Shown here: piece by piece, positions 24,576-36,019 of the stretch
Position numbering within the stretch: the first letter of the stretch is position 1
How the letters are laid out: each line of letters begins with the position of its first letter
From: Saturnia japonica
Taxonomy: Eukaryota; Arthropoda; Insecta; Lepidoptera; Saturniidae
Direction of reading: 5' to 3'
DNA: 64,000 bases
NCBI GenBank assembly: GCA_033032175.1
Contig: CM065325.1
Coordinates: 12,304,930-12,368,929 of the forward strand
Made by a program: the position numbers and the translations under genes
Notes under the pieces: model-generated
Databases searched by the model: none
The model's input: only the letters and a program-made list of their open reading frames with translations
Told to the model about the DNA's origin: nothing

Positions 24576-24847
24576 CTAGGAGTGCCCCACGGTTTCACCC
24601 GTGTTAATTTTATACGACAAACATTACCAACGCAGCACCCGTGTAGGCAATTTTTTATAATTTGTGTAAAACTATCGACATTTTAATGAGTAAATTTTTT
24701 TTTTTTTCAAATTTTAATATAGCCTATGTTACTCGTTGATACTGTAGTTTTATATTGGTGAAAGAATTTTTAAAATCGGTCCAGTAGTTCTTGAGCTTAC
24801 CTATTACAAACAAAAAAAATCTTTCCTCTTCATAATATTGGTATAGA
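24576..24847 (-). mobile_element. Helitron-like element with CACGG...CCGTG hairpin
   Basis: A complete 272-bp copy on the minus strand: 5' TCTATACCAATATTATGAAG, 3' CACGGGTGAAACCGTG hairpin, then CTAG followed by T. Its 5' half matches 59479-59693 (+), and its tail resembles that of 1408-1705. Confidence 0.8.
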
Positions 24848-25025
24848 TAATCGGATGACAATTAATCTTTTGGTTGGTAGTAAAATTGATTGTACATTTT
24901 CCGATGAAGAAAATTAACATGGAATTTAAATGGAATATAATTTAAAAAAAAATATTTATAAAAGTTATTTTAAAATGAAACTTCGCTTTTTTGAACTGGG
25001 CCCTACCAATTCTTCATATAAATTA

Positions 25026-25190
25026 CTAGCTGTGCCCGCGGCTTTGCTCGCCTGAACGACAGAAGAATGCGTAGTAGGTAGTTAGTACATACTTATAAAA
25101 ATCGTAATTTCTTAAATATTTCATAACTTTTGATTGAATGAAGATATTGTTTTTTTTTATAAGGACCAACTAAATAATGAATAATAAATG
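25026..25190 (-). mobile_element. Helitron-like 3' end
   Basis: The + strand starts ACTAGCTGTGCCCGCGGC and runs into AACTTTTGATTGAATGAAGA, also present at 26954-27185. The 5' end is not seen. Confidence 0.6.
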
Positions 25191-26953
25191 TAAATAATAA
25201 ACTAAAAAAATAATCATAATATGTATATTCAGTAGTTTTTCAGTGTGGGGGCGCACAATGGCAAATTTCAATCATTTTATTTTAATAAACAGTGAAACAT
25301 CTGGGCAGCATCATAACGCATCACTCCATAATATATCAAAAATTCATATGAAAACACTAGAATGTAATATTGATTTCTCAGAGGGTTTGAGAATTGCGAT
25401 TTGTAGCATTTTCTATGAACAAATTTCCCTCCAGACCGTATCAAATAACTCTTTTGTATTTTTTCGTTTACCGTAATAAAATTACAATTCACGTTATACG
25501 TATAATGGAATTTTAGTTTCTTTAACAAGTTTTTATTAAATTTCTTTATTAACTGTTTGTTAAAAAAATTCTAACAATTCCAAACTAACTTTCAGATGAG
25601 TTAAACACTGATATACATTTAAACATCTCAGAACTGGGTGATAATTCAATATCAACCTGCTTTCTTGTTTGTATGCTTTCAATCAATTTCAAACTAAATT
25701 ATCACGTCTCTGTCATAATCGCAGTATATTTAAAAATAATATTATCGTTAAACATCAAATTATTTAACAAACCTATAGGAGGCGCCTGAAGTTATCAATT
25801 TATTTAACTAAAATGACAGCTGTTACATTGTTTTAAGTACATTATAATGTGCGAATTTTACGCACTGATCAGTTAGTTAATCTATTGTATGTATATAAAA
25901 ATATACGTAGTTGGGTAAAATATATATAAGATGTACTTAACTGCAGTCCTTCAAGGTAATGTGTGTAGGCTCGCATGACGGTAAGAACGGACTGTCGTTG
26001 GATTTTCAGCTCTGTTTGGTCACTGATACTCCTATATCGATATTATCGTCATTTGTAGGTCCTGTTTCCGAGCTTGTATGTATACATATAAAAGGAAGAT
26101 TGCTAATGCTATTGTTATGAATTTTTGTTGCTGCCAGCGATGGTAAACACCATTTCTTCTAATTAAAGTGGGTTGCCATAATTCAGGTCAATTCACTCCC
26201 CTTCCTTTCATCATTACTATTTGTTATCGTGTTAAGGGGGAGGTGATAATATTATTGCTGAAACTATTTTGTTTCTGTTTTTGTTATCGTATGCCGTGTT
26301 TACGGGGCAGTTATATGCCTATGTAGTCTTCTCCAATAGCTGCTACGATTCCGCTGACCCACCGTCGTTCCCACGAAAGGGCCAGACGTTAGGTCAGCAT
26401 ATTTAGGTTAGGTAGAAGTAAGTTTAGTTTTTAAGACCAGTCTAGAATCAACCATCAAACTAAACGGTTAATAAAATCTTACCTCTTCCTTCGAAATATG
26501 TATACTCTTATTGATATGTTTTTTTTTTTGTTTATAGTTCTAGTTTGTGTAAGAAGTAGGTATAAGTTATGATGGGACTGGCATGTCCTTAGTGACAAAA
26601 GTCCCTAAAAAAATATAACCAAATTAATTTTAGTTTTAGTTTAAAAAAAAAAGACTTTATCGTTCCCCGAAGTTAACTTGAGTAGCATACATCGTTTTTT
26701 TGATAAATGAAAAGAATTTAAGTGGCTCTTGACACTTTCCCGAAAATGATTTTTTATAGTAATTTTTTTTGACGAGCTGGCATTATTTTTCTGTGAATAT
26801 AGGACTACTAGAATTCGTTCGCATTAATTACAATATAAAATATTGCCTGTGTCATCCAAGGAACGTAGCTTTCTATCAGGTATGAAAGAATGAAAGGCTC
26901 AGTAGTTCCAGCGATTACCTCCTACAAACATACTCACAAACTATATCTATTTA

Positions 26954-27185
26954 CTAGTTGATACCCGTGACTTTGTCTGCGGTGTTTATTATATTAGCAC
27001 CACGGCAAGAAAACACATCGCTAAACGCGTATTGTTTATTAAAATCATAGTTTCTTAAAACTTTAATAACTTTTAATTGAATGAAGATATCGTGATAAAT
27101 TATATTTTTAATAAAGAGAAAGTATCTAAGGAGTAAAATATGAACGATTTGATCGAAATCAATCCAGTAGTTTGTAATCAATTTT
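26954..27185 (-). mobile_element. Helitron-like 3' end, same subfamily as 25026-25190
   Basis: Starts ACTAGTTGATACCCGTGA on + and contains AACTTTTAATTGAATGAAGA. The outer boundary is uncertain. Confidence 0.55.
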
Positions 27186-27214
27186 ACCCGACTACAACGA
27201 AAGAAAGACGGGTT

Positions 27215-27430
27215 ACCAATTCGAACCTTTCTTTTAATGGATGTTCAGACATAACTTCTTTGTTGATGAACTGATTATGATGATTCTTTTTTTTATTGGA
27301 TTGAGTATTCCTCAACGATGGTACTATATTAATTTCATTGACATTGGACCTTCAACTTCGAAGATACACAAGGAAACTCTTCAAAATTATTAAGTTGCTT
27401 TTGTTTTTTGTTTAAAAGTGTTTTAAATAT
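27215..27430 (+). repeat. Interspersed repeat, GAAGATACAC family, copy 3
   Basis: Contains TTCATTGACATTGGACC, AACTTCGAAGATACACAAGG and GAAACTCTTCAAAATTATTA in family order. Confidence 0.6.
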
Positions 27431-27599
27431 ATGTAATATTAGTATAGAACTATAGATTAGTACAGAATATAATGATTAAAGTGAAAATAAAAAAAAAACT
27501 TCTTGCTGTTATTTCAAACCTAACGTTTGTACAGTCTTAAATAAATAACGGTTTCGTTTTTAATCTATTTATAAGTGGGCAATTCTTGTATATATATGT

Positions 27600-27745
27600 A
27601 GTTATTTATTATGTAATTGGTTTCTCGGAAATGGCACCAATGATTTCGATGAAACTTTATATTTAGATTATGTTTTACATTTCAAGTTTTCGTTTTTTTT
27701 CTTTGGAAGACACCGAACTCGCTCGGTCGCCCAGATATTTAAATA
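27600..27745 (-). repeat. Interspersed repeat, GGTGTCTTCCAAAG family, copy 1
   Basis: Inverted relative of 53388-53545. Shared blocks (as read at 53.4 kb) are a GCTCGGTGTC block, ACATTTAG/ACATTATCTAAAT, and GTTTCCGAGAAACCAATTAC. Confidence 0.5.
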
Positions 27746-28034
27746 TTGTACCAGTTGTCTTCAATATCAACATACCACTATTTGCACAAGTATTATCATA
27801 ATAGCCAATAATGAATTCATAGAGACAGGTTTTCAATATTATGTAATATTTATTTGTCCTTGATATTTAACCAGATATTAAAATGGATTAATAAATTTAA
27901 ATATATAATTTTTAGGCGGGTACAATCTCCGACACGGCCGTTTTATTACAAAATAATATTAGCTGGTATTATTATTTTACAATAGGTACTTATATAGTAA
28001 AGAATACATACATAATAACCGTATTAAATACTTC

Positions 28035-28190
28035 ATCTATATTACTATATTATTGTTACCCTATCTCTTGTAGGTAAAGTTTATTTGTTTGTAAGAAAGA
28101 CAACTAAAGACCCAATATTTACCAATCTGTGGAACTACAGGGCCGATTCTGGAAGTTCTTTAAAGATAATAATAACATAAAAAGATGCCA
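28035..28190 (+). mobile_element. Helitron-like 5' end fragment
   Basis: Starts TCTATATTACTATATTATTG, then TTTATTTGTTTGTAAGAAAG and GGAACTACAGGGCCGATTCT, the usual 5' segment order. No CTAG end follows. Confidence 0.45.
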
Positions 28191-28670
28191 GGATGCTACT
28201 CATTTCTATGGAATGTTATAATGTATATAGAATATAACCAAAATATTAAACATTTTAATATTTAATTAAGGTGCGTTAATTTTTTTCTTCATAAAAGTGT
28301 TTATAATCTCTGAATCTATCGATCTGATTCTAAAAATTAACACTAACAGAAACCCACTGCAGGATCGGACTTCGAAACCTAAACTGTTCATCGGTGCACT
28401 GGAAATCGTTTTAAGGTTCAGTTTACCGCCGATATAGTAGTTTTGACTAAGACCATGTAGGACCTCCGTACAATGCTCAATGACGTCAGTAAAGCCTAAA
28501 GAAAAGATTGGCCAGTCAATGAAGTTGGAATTGAGTCTGAGTGTCCGGGGTATGCTGCACGTACTTACTCGGACATGCCCACTAGCGGAGTTTCTTTTCA
28601 TGCATCCCAAAACATGAGCATGTTTATGCAATATGAGCAACTTTATGTTAATTTTATCATTTATTATTTT

Positions 28671-28790
28671 CTTCTTTGGCGTAACAAAACAAATTTGTTA
28701 TCCTGCGTGCCAAAGACACAGTAAAGTTAGCCATAAAGAAAAAACTATGTTAATTAATTTTACTGCTTATTTTTCATTATGTAAAAATAA
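28671..28790 (+). repeat. Interspersed repeat, CTTTGGCGTAACAAAAC family, copy 1
   Basis: CTTCTTTGGCGTAACAAAAC, then GCGTGCCAAAGA ~35 bp later, then an A-rich tract. The same arrangement is at 63651-63775. CTTTGGC and GCCAAAG form a short inverted pair. Confidence 0.55.
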
Positions 28791-29040
28791 AATGAAACGT
28801 TGTATTTCAAGAAGTCATTAAAATTATTCACTTTATTAGTCATTAGATAATAATCTATTTTTAATAGCCTAACTTCATAATGTCGCACTTCCGTCACTGG
28901 ATGCATGCGCGTCTCTCAATTTTACTCTCAACTGATCGCTCCAAATGAGTTAAGGTGTATAACTTTAAGAACTCTAACTACAATGCAATATAGCGATATC
29001 TATACATATTTATCTAATGTTCGCATTCCGTTGTCGACAG

Positions 29041-29224
29041 AGTCGTCCGGAGAAACAGTTATCGTCACTAGCAACTGGTCCTCCGCCCCCGGCTCCGATA
29101 GTCCCCCGGGCTGCTGACGGGCCCCGCCCCCCCGGATGGAACGGTCAACCGCGCAGGCACAGCTCCAGTAGGTTCAACGTACAGAACCATAATCAGGAAC
29201 TCGTCAAATTACCGCCTATTAAAG
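29041..29224 (+). CDS. PP2A-B': PP2A B56 regulatory subunit, second coding exon of isoform A
   Basis: Encodes residues 37-97 plus the first base of codon 98. The acceptor is GTTGTCGACAG and the donor AAAG|GTAAGA, phase 1. The peptide is proline-rich (GPPPPAPIVPRAA) and then RRHSSSRFN at residues 74-82, followed by ELVKLPPIKD across the junction. Mammalian B56 delta has a very similar RRxSSSRFN...KLP..KD block just before the folded domain, which supports the gamma/delta assignment. R74-R75-H-S77 is a basophilic-kinase consensus. The exon is GC-rich relative to its surroundings, as expected for coding sequence here. Used only when transcription starts at the distal promoter. Confidence 0.9.
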
Positions 29225-29979
29225 GTAAGAATTTACTTACATCTTATAGTAGCTAAAAGTACATCTGACAACGACTGAAAATGACGTCAGATTTATCTAG
29301 ATTGAATTACGAAGCGTAAAAATTGGAACATTAGTGAGAAGTTTTTTTTTATCATTACAGGTTTGGCGTCGTTGCTATAATCTTACCTGATCTTAAGTGA
29401 CGATTTGGTCCAGAATGGTAGCACGCTAAACCTAGTAGAAGACTGGTTCTCAAGTGCATTTCCCAGGACACATTTGATCAGAGTTTGGTGACAGATTTTC
29501 TTCTTGGAGAGAGGTAGCTTGCCAGATAGGCATTAGAAAAAGCTCTAACACCACCTAAACCTATTTGGTTTCATCACAATCAGAAAATTAACGTTCCTTA
29601 ATAAATCGGAAATTTAATCCAAAAAAGATTTTTTCAATCGCACTCTAGACAGAAATTACCAATATAGTGAATATTTGTTTTTATAATATGTTATTATTTT
29701 CTATTTGACGAGGATATGCAAAAAAAAAAAAACAAGAAAATGATTTTTCTTTAAAAATCCTTTTGTCATCATGCTTCGCCCCTACGTTCACAATCACAAC
29801 CCTTTTGTCTACCCTCATTTCGTTTACGTGACGAGAGTCGTTTAGTCAAATATTCGGAGGGTTCTGCTGGAGGGTGCACCGTCGATGACTGGTTTTATTA
29901 AAACCACGATTAGAATATTTATGGTAAAGCTTTTATTCCCCAATGTAGTGTAGGCATTGAACATCAAATTATGTAAGTA

Positions 29980-30619
29980 CTAGCTGACCCTCGCAACTTC
30001 ACTTAATACAAATATAGGGTGCCGCCCGCCTCCCACATCATTCCGCATATTAAAAATGCACGCGCGGTACTTGATCATTATTTTGCTGCGGAGTTATTTT
30101 AAAACTGTGTTAACTCCTAAGATAGTCATTGAAATCAATTGATGTAAACAGCAATTTTATTCGAAATTATATACTCGTTATGGATAACGTATTTATTTCG
30201 ATAAGGATTAATACCATGTTTATAAAAACATCCTCCGCAAATAATGCATTAAAAATTACCATAAAAAAAGGTTATATTGAGTCAATTTTAAAAGATAGGC
30301 AAATGTTATAGCAGACATTTTTTTAACTTTTTAAGAGAAACAATTCCGTCACACATGATTTTTGCGTAACTTTAACCATTTACGCAGCGCGCGCAATCGA
30401 AGCTCTCAAAAGAAATAATTTTTACCCGTTTTTGTAACATTTTTCATTAATGCTCCGATTGATTGGTCGTAGCGTGATGTTATATAGCCTATAGCCTTTT
30501 TCGATAAATGGGCTATCCAACACTAAAATATTTTTTTCATTCGAACCAGCAGTTCCTGAGATTAGCGCATTCAACCAAACAATCAAACTCTTCGTTCGGC
30601 TTTTTATTATTTGTATAGA
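29980..30619 (-). mobile_element. Helitron-like element, long form, inverted core
   Basis: A 640-bp copy: CTAGCTGACCCTCGCAACTT at its left and TTGTATAGA|T at its right on +, so the ends are in minus orientation. It sits between A and T. The outer flanks are the reverse complement of those in 20135-20865. The central block (ATAACGTATTTATTTCGATA, then AGGATTAATACCATG) reads in the same + orientation as in that copy. One inverted-repeat arm (30118-30145) is recognisable; the other is largely lost. Confidence 0.85.
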
Positions 30620-30919
30620 TGTACTAATTTATAATACACAATTTCTCAGCGATAATTTATTTATTATACCCACATAATACAAAAAGATTAAGTGTCGCTG
30701 TGGCCCAGCACGCTAAGGGTAGTGGATGTGGGCCTCAAGTGCAGCTGTCGGTATACACCTATATGTGCTCGGCGACCGATTTTCAACTAAAACGATAAAA
30801 GTAATAATATTGAATTTATATATATTTAAGAACAAGCTTTTATTTAAAGCTCTAAAAAGAAAAAAAAAACTAATTTAAATGAAACCTATCAATTTATTAC
30901 ATTACACTATTTACTTGTG

Positions 30920-31015
30920 AAAGAACAGCTATGGAACTCGGCACCCGTTAGATCTTAGCTCTTTTATCAGTGACAACGACTGCCCCGAACGACGTATCTA
31001 CCGAACTTGGCCCCT
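30920..31015 (+). repeat. 95-bp repeat inverted relative to 51287-51381
   Basis: AGAACAGCTATGGAACT, then TTAGCTCTTTTATC and GACGTATCTACCGAA. The reverse complement of 51287-51381 has the same blocks with few differences by eye. The two copies flank exon 1B at a distance of about 20 kb. Confidence 0.65.
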
Positions 31016-31040
31016 TTTTCATATTTATATTTTTGTTGTG

Positions 31041-31516
31041 TGTCAAAATAACAGCTTTTTATTAAATGCATATGAAAGTACATACGGTAGTTATAATTGT
31101 TGTCGTCTGTCTGTTCCGGATAATCTCCGAAACGGTTCGACCAATTTTGACGGGACTTTCAGTGGCAGATAGCTGATGTTATAAGAAGTAACTTAGGCTA
31201 CTTTTATTTTAGAAAAAAAATAAGAGTTCGGCGCAAATAATAAAAAACTGGTCATGGTGAATCAATTCTGGCGCTTAAATGGCTTACGCTGAGTGTAAAC
31301 CATAAGGAGATATATCAAATTAATGTATCACATAATTGTAGATATTAAAAAGACCTACAATAAAGTCAGCGTGAGCATATGCTCACATATGTCTATCTTC
31401 TAAGGATTACCCACAATAAGCATATAACCGGGGGCGGGATTATACGATTCGCGATTACGCCCGATCGACAGCATTCTGTATGTAGTCCACGCGAGCAAAG
31501 TCGTGGGCACGGCTAG
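31041..31516 (+). mobile_element. Helitron-like element, ATGCATATGAA family, copy 2
   Basis: The family order is complete: ATTAAATGCATATGAA, GTCTGTCTGTTCCGGATAAT, TTTTGACGGGACTTTCA, ATCTTCTAAGGATTACCCAC and GTAGTCCACGCGAGCAAAGT. It ends GCTAG|T. Its 5' side abuts the repeat at 30920-31015. Confidence 0.8.
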
Positions 31517-31758
31517 TTGTTGAAAAAAACTTAAATAAATGTTCTATTGTAATAGGTTTGTTTATTATCCGATAAATGCCTCTTAATTATATGAGATTTT
31601 TTTTGTTACATGGAATTTTTGAAATAACCCTGAGCAACACATGAACGCTGTTTTAATTGAAGACAAATTGTTTATTAGCAGAATTGATGAAAAAAAAATT
31701 ATATAAGGTTAGATCAGTGTCAATCTTGAACTGGCGCGAATATTGTAGATTATAGATA

Positions 31759-31922
31759 ATACATACATAAATCACGCATCTTTCCCAACAGGGTAGGCAG
31801 AGACCACGTCCTTCCACATGCTACGATCCTGGCATACGTCTTTCGCTTCTTCAACAGTCATCAGTCTTTTCATGCATGCTCGTCGGTTTAGAGTACTCTT
31901 GACCTGATCTTTCTTCAGAACG
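31759..31922 (-). mobile_element. LINE 3' end (RTE-like), second copy
   Basis: Nearly the same as 12618-12790: a TACATACATAAATCACGC tail, GTAGGCAGAGACCACGTCC, and minus-strand coding of SRVLRSWHVEG-type tail residues with RACMKRL preserved. Truncated soon after GATCTTTCTTCAGAACG. Confidence 0.75.
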
Positions 31923-32074
31923 TTATATAATAACTGTTGTATTAAACGTTTAATTAAATTATATCACGTTTATCGTTTGCAAGGAATCTGGTTCGAATCT
32001 CTCAAAACTGATTTTCTTTCAGTGAAGGAGACATCGTGATGAAATCATAGTTTTGCTTCTACTGTTCATATAGC

Positions 32075-32335
32075 TTTTTTTATTTAACTAACATGGTAAA
32101 CAAGTATACAGCCCGCCTGATGGTAAGGGGCTACCGTAGCCTATGAACGCTTGTAATACCATAGGTATCAACTAGCGTGTTACCGACCAACCGCCCTACC
32201 CCAGGGAGCTTTGGAAATCCTACTCATCACAGGAACACAGCTCAAGGTTATTTGGCTGCTATCTATTACAGGGTGGAGGTATTGTTCCACCAGTCGGACT
32301 GCCCCAAGTAGAGAAAAATCTCCGAAGAAATTTCC
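32075..32335 (-). mobile_element. SINE-like retroposon, ACCATCAGG-tail family, copy 3
   Basis: The most complete minus-strand copy. On +: T-run, ATGGTAAACAAGTATACAGC, CCTGATGGTAAGGGGCTACC, GGTTATTTGGCTGC and CCAGTCGGACTGCCCC. Confidence 0.75.
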
Positions 32336-32597
32336 CTGTGTCTCCTACCATTGTTTACATATTCTGAAAAGAGCCAGGAGTATCAATTTTAGGATTATGT
32401 CATGATTTTTGGATTGTTGTGAATATCCTTCTTCATTCATTCACGTTCCAATTTTCAGTTCGTTCTAAAAAGAAAAATGATCATACACTCATTCCGTGTG
32501 AATGGGATCAGAACTACCTATATAGATGACAAAAGTTGAAGGTATTAAAAAAAGTTTTTCCTCGATAATCAAGCGAAACAGTCTTGCTTTTTGCTTA

Positions 32598-32770
32598 TCC
32601 ATACTAATAATATAAATGCGAAAGTAACTCTGTCTGACTGTCTGCTACGTTTTCACCCCTAAACTGCTCAACCAATTTTGATGAATTTTGGTATAGAGGT
32701 GATTGGACCTTGAGAAAGGACGTAGGCTAATTTTTGTAGTTAAAATAAATCTTTAAGGGATGAGAATAGG
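32598..32770 (+). mobile_element. Helitron-like 5' portion
   Basis: TCCATACTAATAATATAAAT, GTCTGACTGTCTGCTACG, then CACCCCTAAACTGCTCAACC and TTTTGATGAATTTTGGTAT. The 3' end is missing. Confidence 0.6.
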
Positions 32771-33439
32771 ATGAAAGATTGTAAGAACAAAATATAGGAA
32801 CACCAATGAGCATGTACGTAAATGGTGAATGACATCGGCTTCCACGCCAACTTGTTTATTTATTGACATTGATATACCTTAGATTAAAATAATAATATAT
32901 TTATAGATACCGAGCATAGTAAAAACTTTCAAGTTTTTAAACTATTTATCTACGCAGTATAGCATAATTACTGTTTTATTTTATGATTGAAACGTGACGT
33001 GCGCTGTAGACCGCGGCTCGCGAACTCTGTGGGTGAAATGGAATACCTTAAACCGTTGCTATTTAGTATTATTTATGTGGCTTCACCTGGGCGTTGTAAA
33101 CGTGGAGTCTATAATTATAGTCTAAGCTATATATCTGTTGTAAATTATCCAGACGTACAGTTTTGCTACAAGCGAATTCTTTCATTGTATTATCCCAGAT
33201 GTAGTGAAAATAAAACTTGAAGGGATGAAAGTTTGTATGAAGAACCCATTTTGTCTCAAATTAGGGATATCAAAATTCATATTTATGCTTTAGGTAAGAA
33301 TTAAAAGGGGTTTCACGCTTTTCAAAAAAACCTTCCCGCAAGCCGGTATAATAAGAAATTATTTTAATTATTATTGAAGTTTTATTGAGACGGTTAATGT
33401 GTTGGATTCATATTGGCATATAATTACAATACCGTTCAC

Positions 33440-33653
33440 ACAGTGATAAACGCATCTACATCTTTTTTTTGGTTTGTCGTGTTCTGAAATCACCCGATGC
33501 ATATGCAGTAATTATAGCGAGGTGTTAGGGATCGCGATCACCATAAACATAGTGACAAACCCATCTATGATTTTCTTTTGGTTTGTCGTGTTCCTAGATT
33601 AGTATTGTGTATATCCAATAATACGCAGGTGAAGTCGCGGGTACCAGCTTAGT
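33440..33653. repeat. Diverged local duplication ending at a Helitron-like hairpin
   Basis: Two blocks 109 bp apart share GTGAYAAACSCATCTA and GGTTTGTCGTGTTC. The second runs into GGTGAAGTCGCGGGTACCAG, a Helitron-type 3' end, with CTTAG instead of CTAG. Confidence 0.5.
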
Positions 33654-34291
33654 AGAAAATATTTAAGAAAAACGTTTCACCGCTTCTATTTAATATGTTG
33701 TTCGTCATGGTTGCCGCTGCGACAGAAACATAAAAGTCATTTTTCCGTGTCGACTCCGCATTCTCTACGCTGGAAAGGTAATAAGTGTACTGAATATAGA
33801 AATGAATATAGGCACTTGAATAAGTAAATCGGGCATAAAGGCGGATTTATATTTATCTGACGTGTAGTTGCATGAGTCGTGACGCGTAAGAACGGTATCG
33901 GTCTCATACATTTTATCTAATTAATTAATCAATTTGTTTCGGCAGTTTGTATGAAGACGTGATACTGTTTACTTCAGTTTCCTGTGACTTGTGCTCCTAC
34001 GTCACGCAATTGCACGCGTTTCCCTACCCCGCTACGTTACTCGTCCCTGTTGTCTTCTATTGTACCTCGCCCCCGCCAACGTCTGTCGGAAACAGGACGG
34101 TCGCGCACGAACTTGTACGACTATAGCTAATCACCCTTAAGTTGAAAATCTGTCGCCAAAAACGTATAGCTGTGTTCCAACAGTTGTGCATGAAAGTGAT
34201 TTCCTGTAGTCTAAACATCTTAAGCCATAACGTCACTTAACAGGAGATGAAATTGTAGACAGACGCTTTATCTATATAATAAATAATAATA

Positions 34292-34500
34292 CTAGCTGTG
34301 TTCGACGGTTTACCCGTGTTAAATTTATTTAACCAATTAGCCGCCGCGCTGCCATCGCACCCGTGTAGACTATCGTTGTTCTCACTTCCCGTACTTGCCT
34401 ACGGTTTTCCATATTGTTTAACGTTCGTGATTGTTGCTCTGCTGCTTAGAGAGTCGTAGCCTATAACCGTCCCCAATAGATAGGCTATAAAAATTTTCTT
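34292..34500 (-). mobile_element. Helitron-like element, GGGTGAAACC-tail family
   Basis: On +: CTAGCTGTGTTCGACGGT, TTACCCGTGTTAAATTTATT, then GTAGCCTATAACC near 34450. These are the reverse complements of blocks in 1408-1705. The 5' side fades after about 34500. Confidence 0.65.
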
Positions 34501-35209
34501 TTTTTTTGTACCCTATACGTTCCTACACCATTCATCGAATTGCGATGAAACTTTAATAAATTGTTGTGCTGTGTATGTTTCTGTATAAAAACAACTTGTT
34601 TACAACACATGGCGTACGAGTCAACAAATTCGAGTTAAAAGACAACTGTAATGAAATTGTAGGCATAAGCTTGTAAAACATTAAATAATATATTATATTG
34701 TTATACGAGTTTAAATTCGTTCTCGGGTTTATATTAATTCAATAGTTTTCAATGACATTACTTCCGTAAGGCGCGGTGACTAGAACCCCCTGCACTAATG
34801 GAATTAGATTGAGTGACTGCTCCGAACTTATATAACGAAAGTTCAATTTATTACTACATTTTTGTAAGTTCCTTTATTCACTCCGTGTTTCTCGTTCGGT
34901 ATACTTCGGCTAGTAAACTTTTACGGTATTCTACTAATATAGAATTGTTTTGGTTGTTAGTCTACTGTAATATTTTAAATTTTTTTGTTTGGGATGAATA
35001 TTCCTTTCAAAGAATACTTTGTTAAACTTAGACCTTAAGAAGGTACTTATTAATGTAAAAACACTTCCACCGTTTTGGAAAACATCACAGTCCGATTGCT
35101 AATGTTTTAAAGTTTAAATTTTTTTTAATAGTAATAAGGCACTGTACCTCATGGTAAGAACAGTACAAACAATCCAAGAACAACGATCACTGTCTGATCG
35201 TAAAATGCT

Positions 35210-35330
35210 ATAAATCGAAAAAGTCACTACGACCATGTGCGTGGTAGTTAAGGAAGAGCCGGAAAGAAACTCGATCGGATTTTATTTAAGAAATTGCACA
35301 ATTATGTATTACATTTAATCTTAAGGCTAG
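35210..35330 (-). mobile_element. LINE 3' UTR fragment
   Basis: On +: GAGCCGGAAAGAAACTCGAT, the reverse complement of the GATCGAGTTTCTTGCCGG block in the LINE tail at 4563-5010. Confidence 0.5.
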
Positions 35331-35746
35331 TTTCCCACAAAACCGGTTTAGCGGTTTGACTATGGGCGAGTCGCGTAAGTATTTAAATGTGTAACAAGTA
35401 CTATATGTACCTATATTAGAGGTAGTTACCAAGTCTTACATTATAAACATAAAAAATATTTTTAACTTTCTTTTTAAATATATTAAAATCTAATTACTTT
35501 CGGATATCCGTCGGCAGGCTATTTAGCAAGTAGGGTACGCTCTTATTAAGTGTTCTATCGCCGTAGTAGTTACCTACTCTAGGCACAATATACCTACCGG
35601 CAGACATCCTCCCGGTATTATGACTATTTTATTGCACATAAAAGTACAATAGGAGGATTTAATGCTAAAAAGCATTCTCTACCAGTCTGCCTAGGGAGTG
35701 AGAGAAAGATATATGGAAAGTGTGCATAATATTTATTTTAAAAAAT

Positions 35747-36019
35747 CTAGCCGATATTCAATTGCTCCAAGTAAAACCTACGTAGCGAATACTTGAAGGA
35801 ATCCCGAAATTTGGCTTGTTGGATGTTGATAGGAAGCGAATTCGACAGTCGTGCTGCTGTTACAGCGAAGGATTGGTGGCAGTAATTAGTATGATGACTT
35901 GGTATACAGAGAATTAAAGAATCAGAAGATCTTAGTTGTCTATTGAGCATATCTGCAAAAGATTGAAATAATGTTTTTAAATATTTAATTTTATTATTAG
36001 AATTTATTTTTATATACAT
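35747..36019 (-). mobile_element. LINE ORF C-terminal fragment
   Basis: A 90-residue minus-strand frame with LRSSDSLILCIPSHHTNY, QSFAVTAARLSNSLPINI and FRDSFKYSLRRF. This is the typical end of Jockey/CR1-like reverse-transcriptase ORFs (R..RT...SF...a..lWN.LP..i.....FK..l). The usual Trp of WN.LP is Ser here. A retrotransposon relic, not a host gene. Confidence 0.65.

Larger units (their letters stand above)
11407..29040 (+). other. PP2A-B': Intron 1 of isoform A (17.6 kb)
   Basis: Bounded by GTAAGT and GTCGACAG. It is filled by the repeats listed separately. Segments without a listed feature (for example 14.8-16.6, 22.2-23.6 and 25.2-26.9 kb) show no recognisable exon or RNA gene. A 42-codon frame at 22081-22209 and a 124-codon frame at 28266-28640 (-) look like chance or repeat sequence. 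Confidence 0.7.

Noticed and set aside
28266..28640. A 124-residue minus-strand frame just upstream of exon 2
   Set aside because: No recognisable family or low-complexity signature; antisense to intronic sequence near an exon. Treated as chance.
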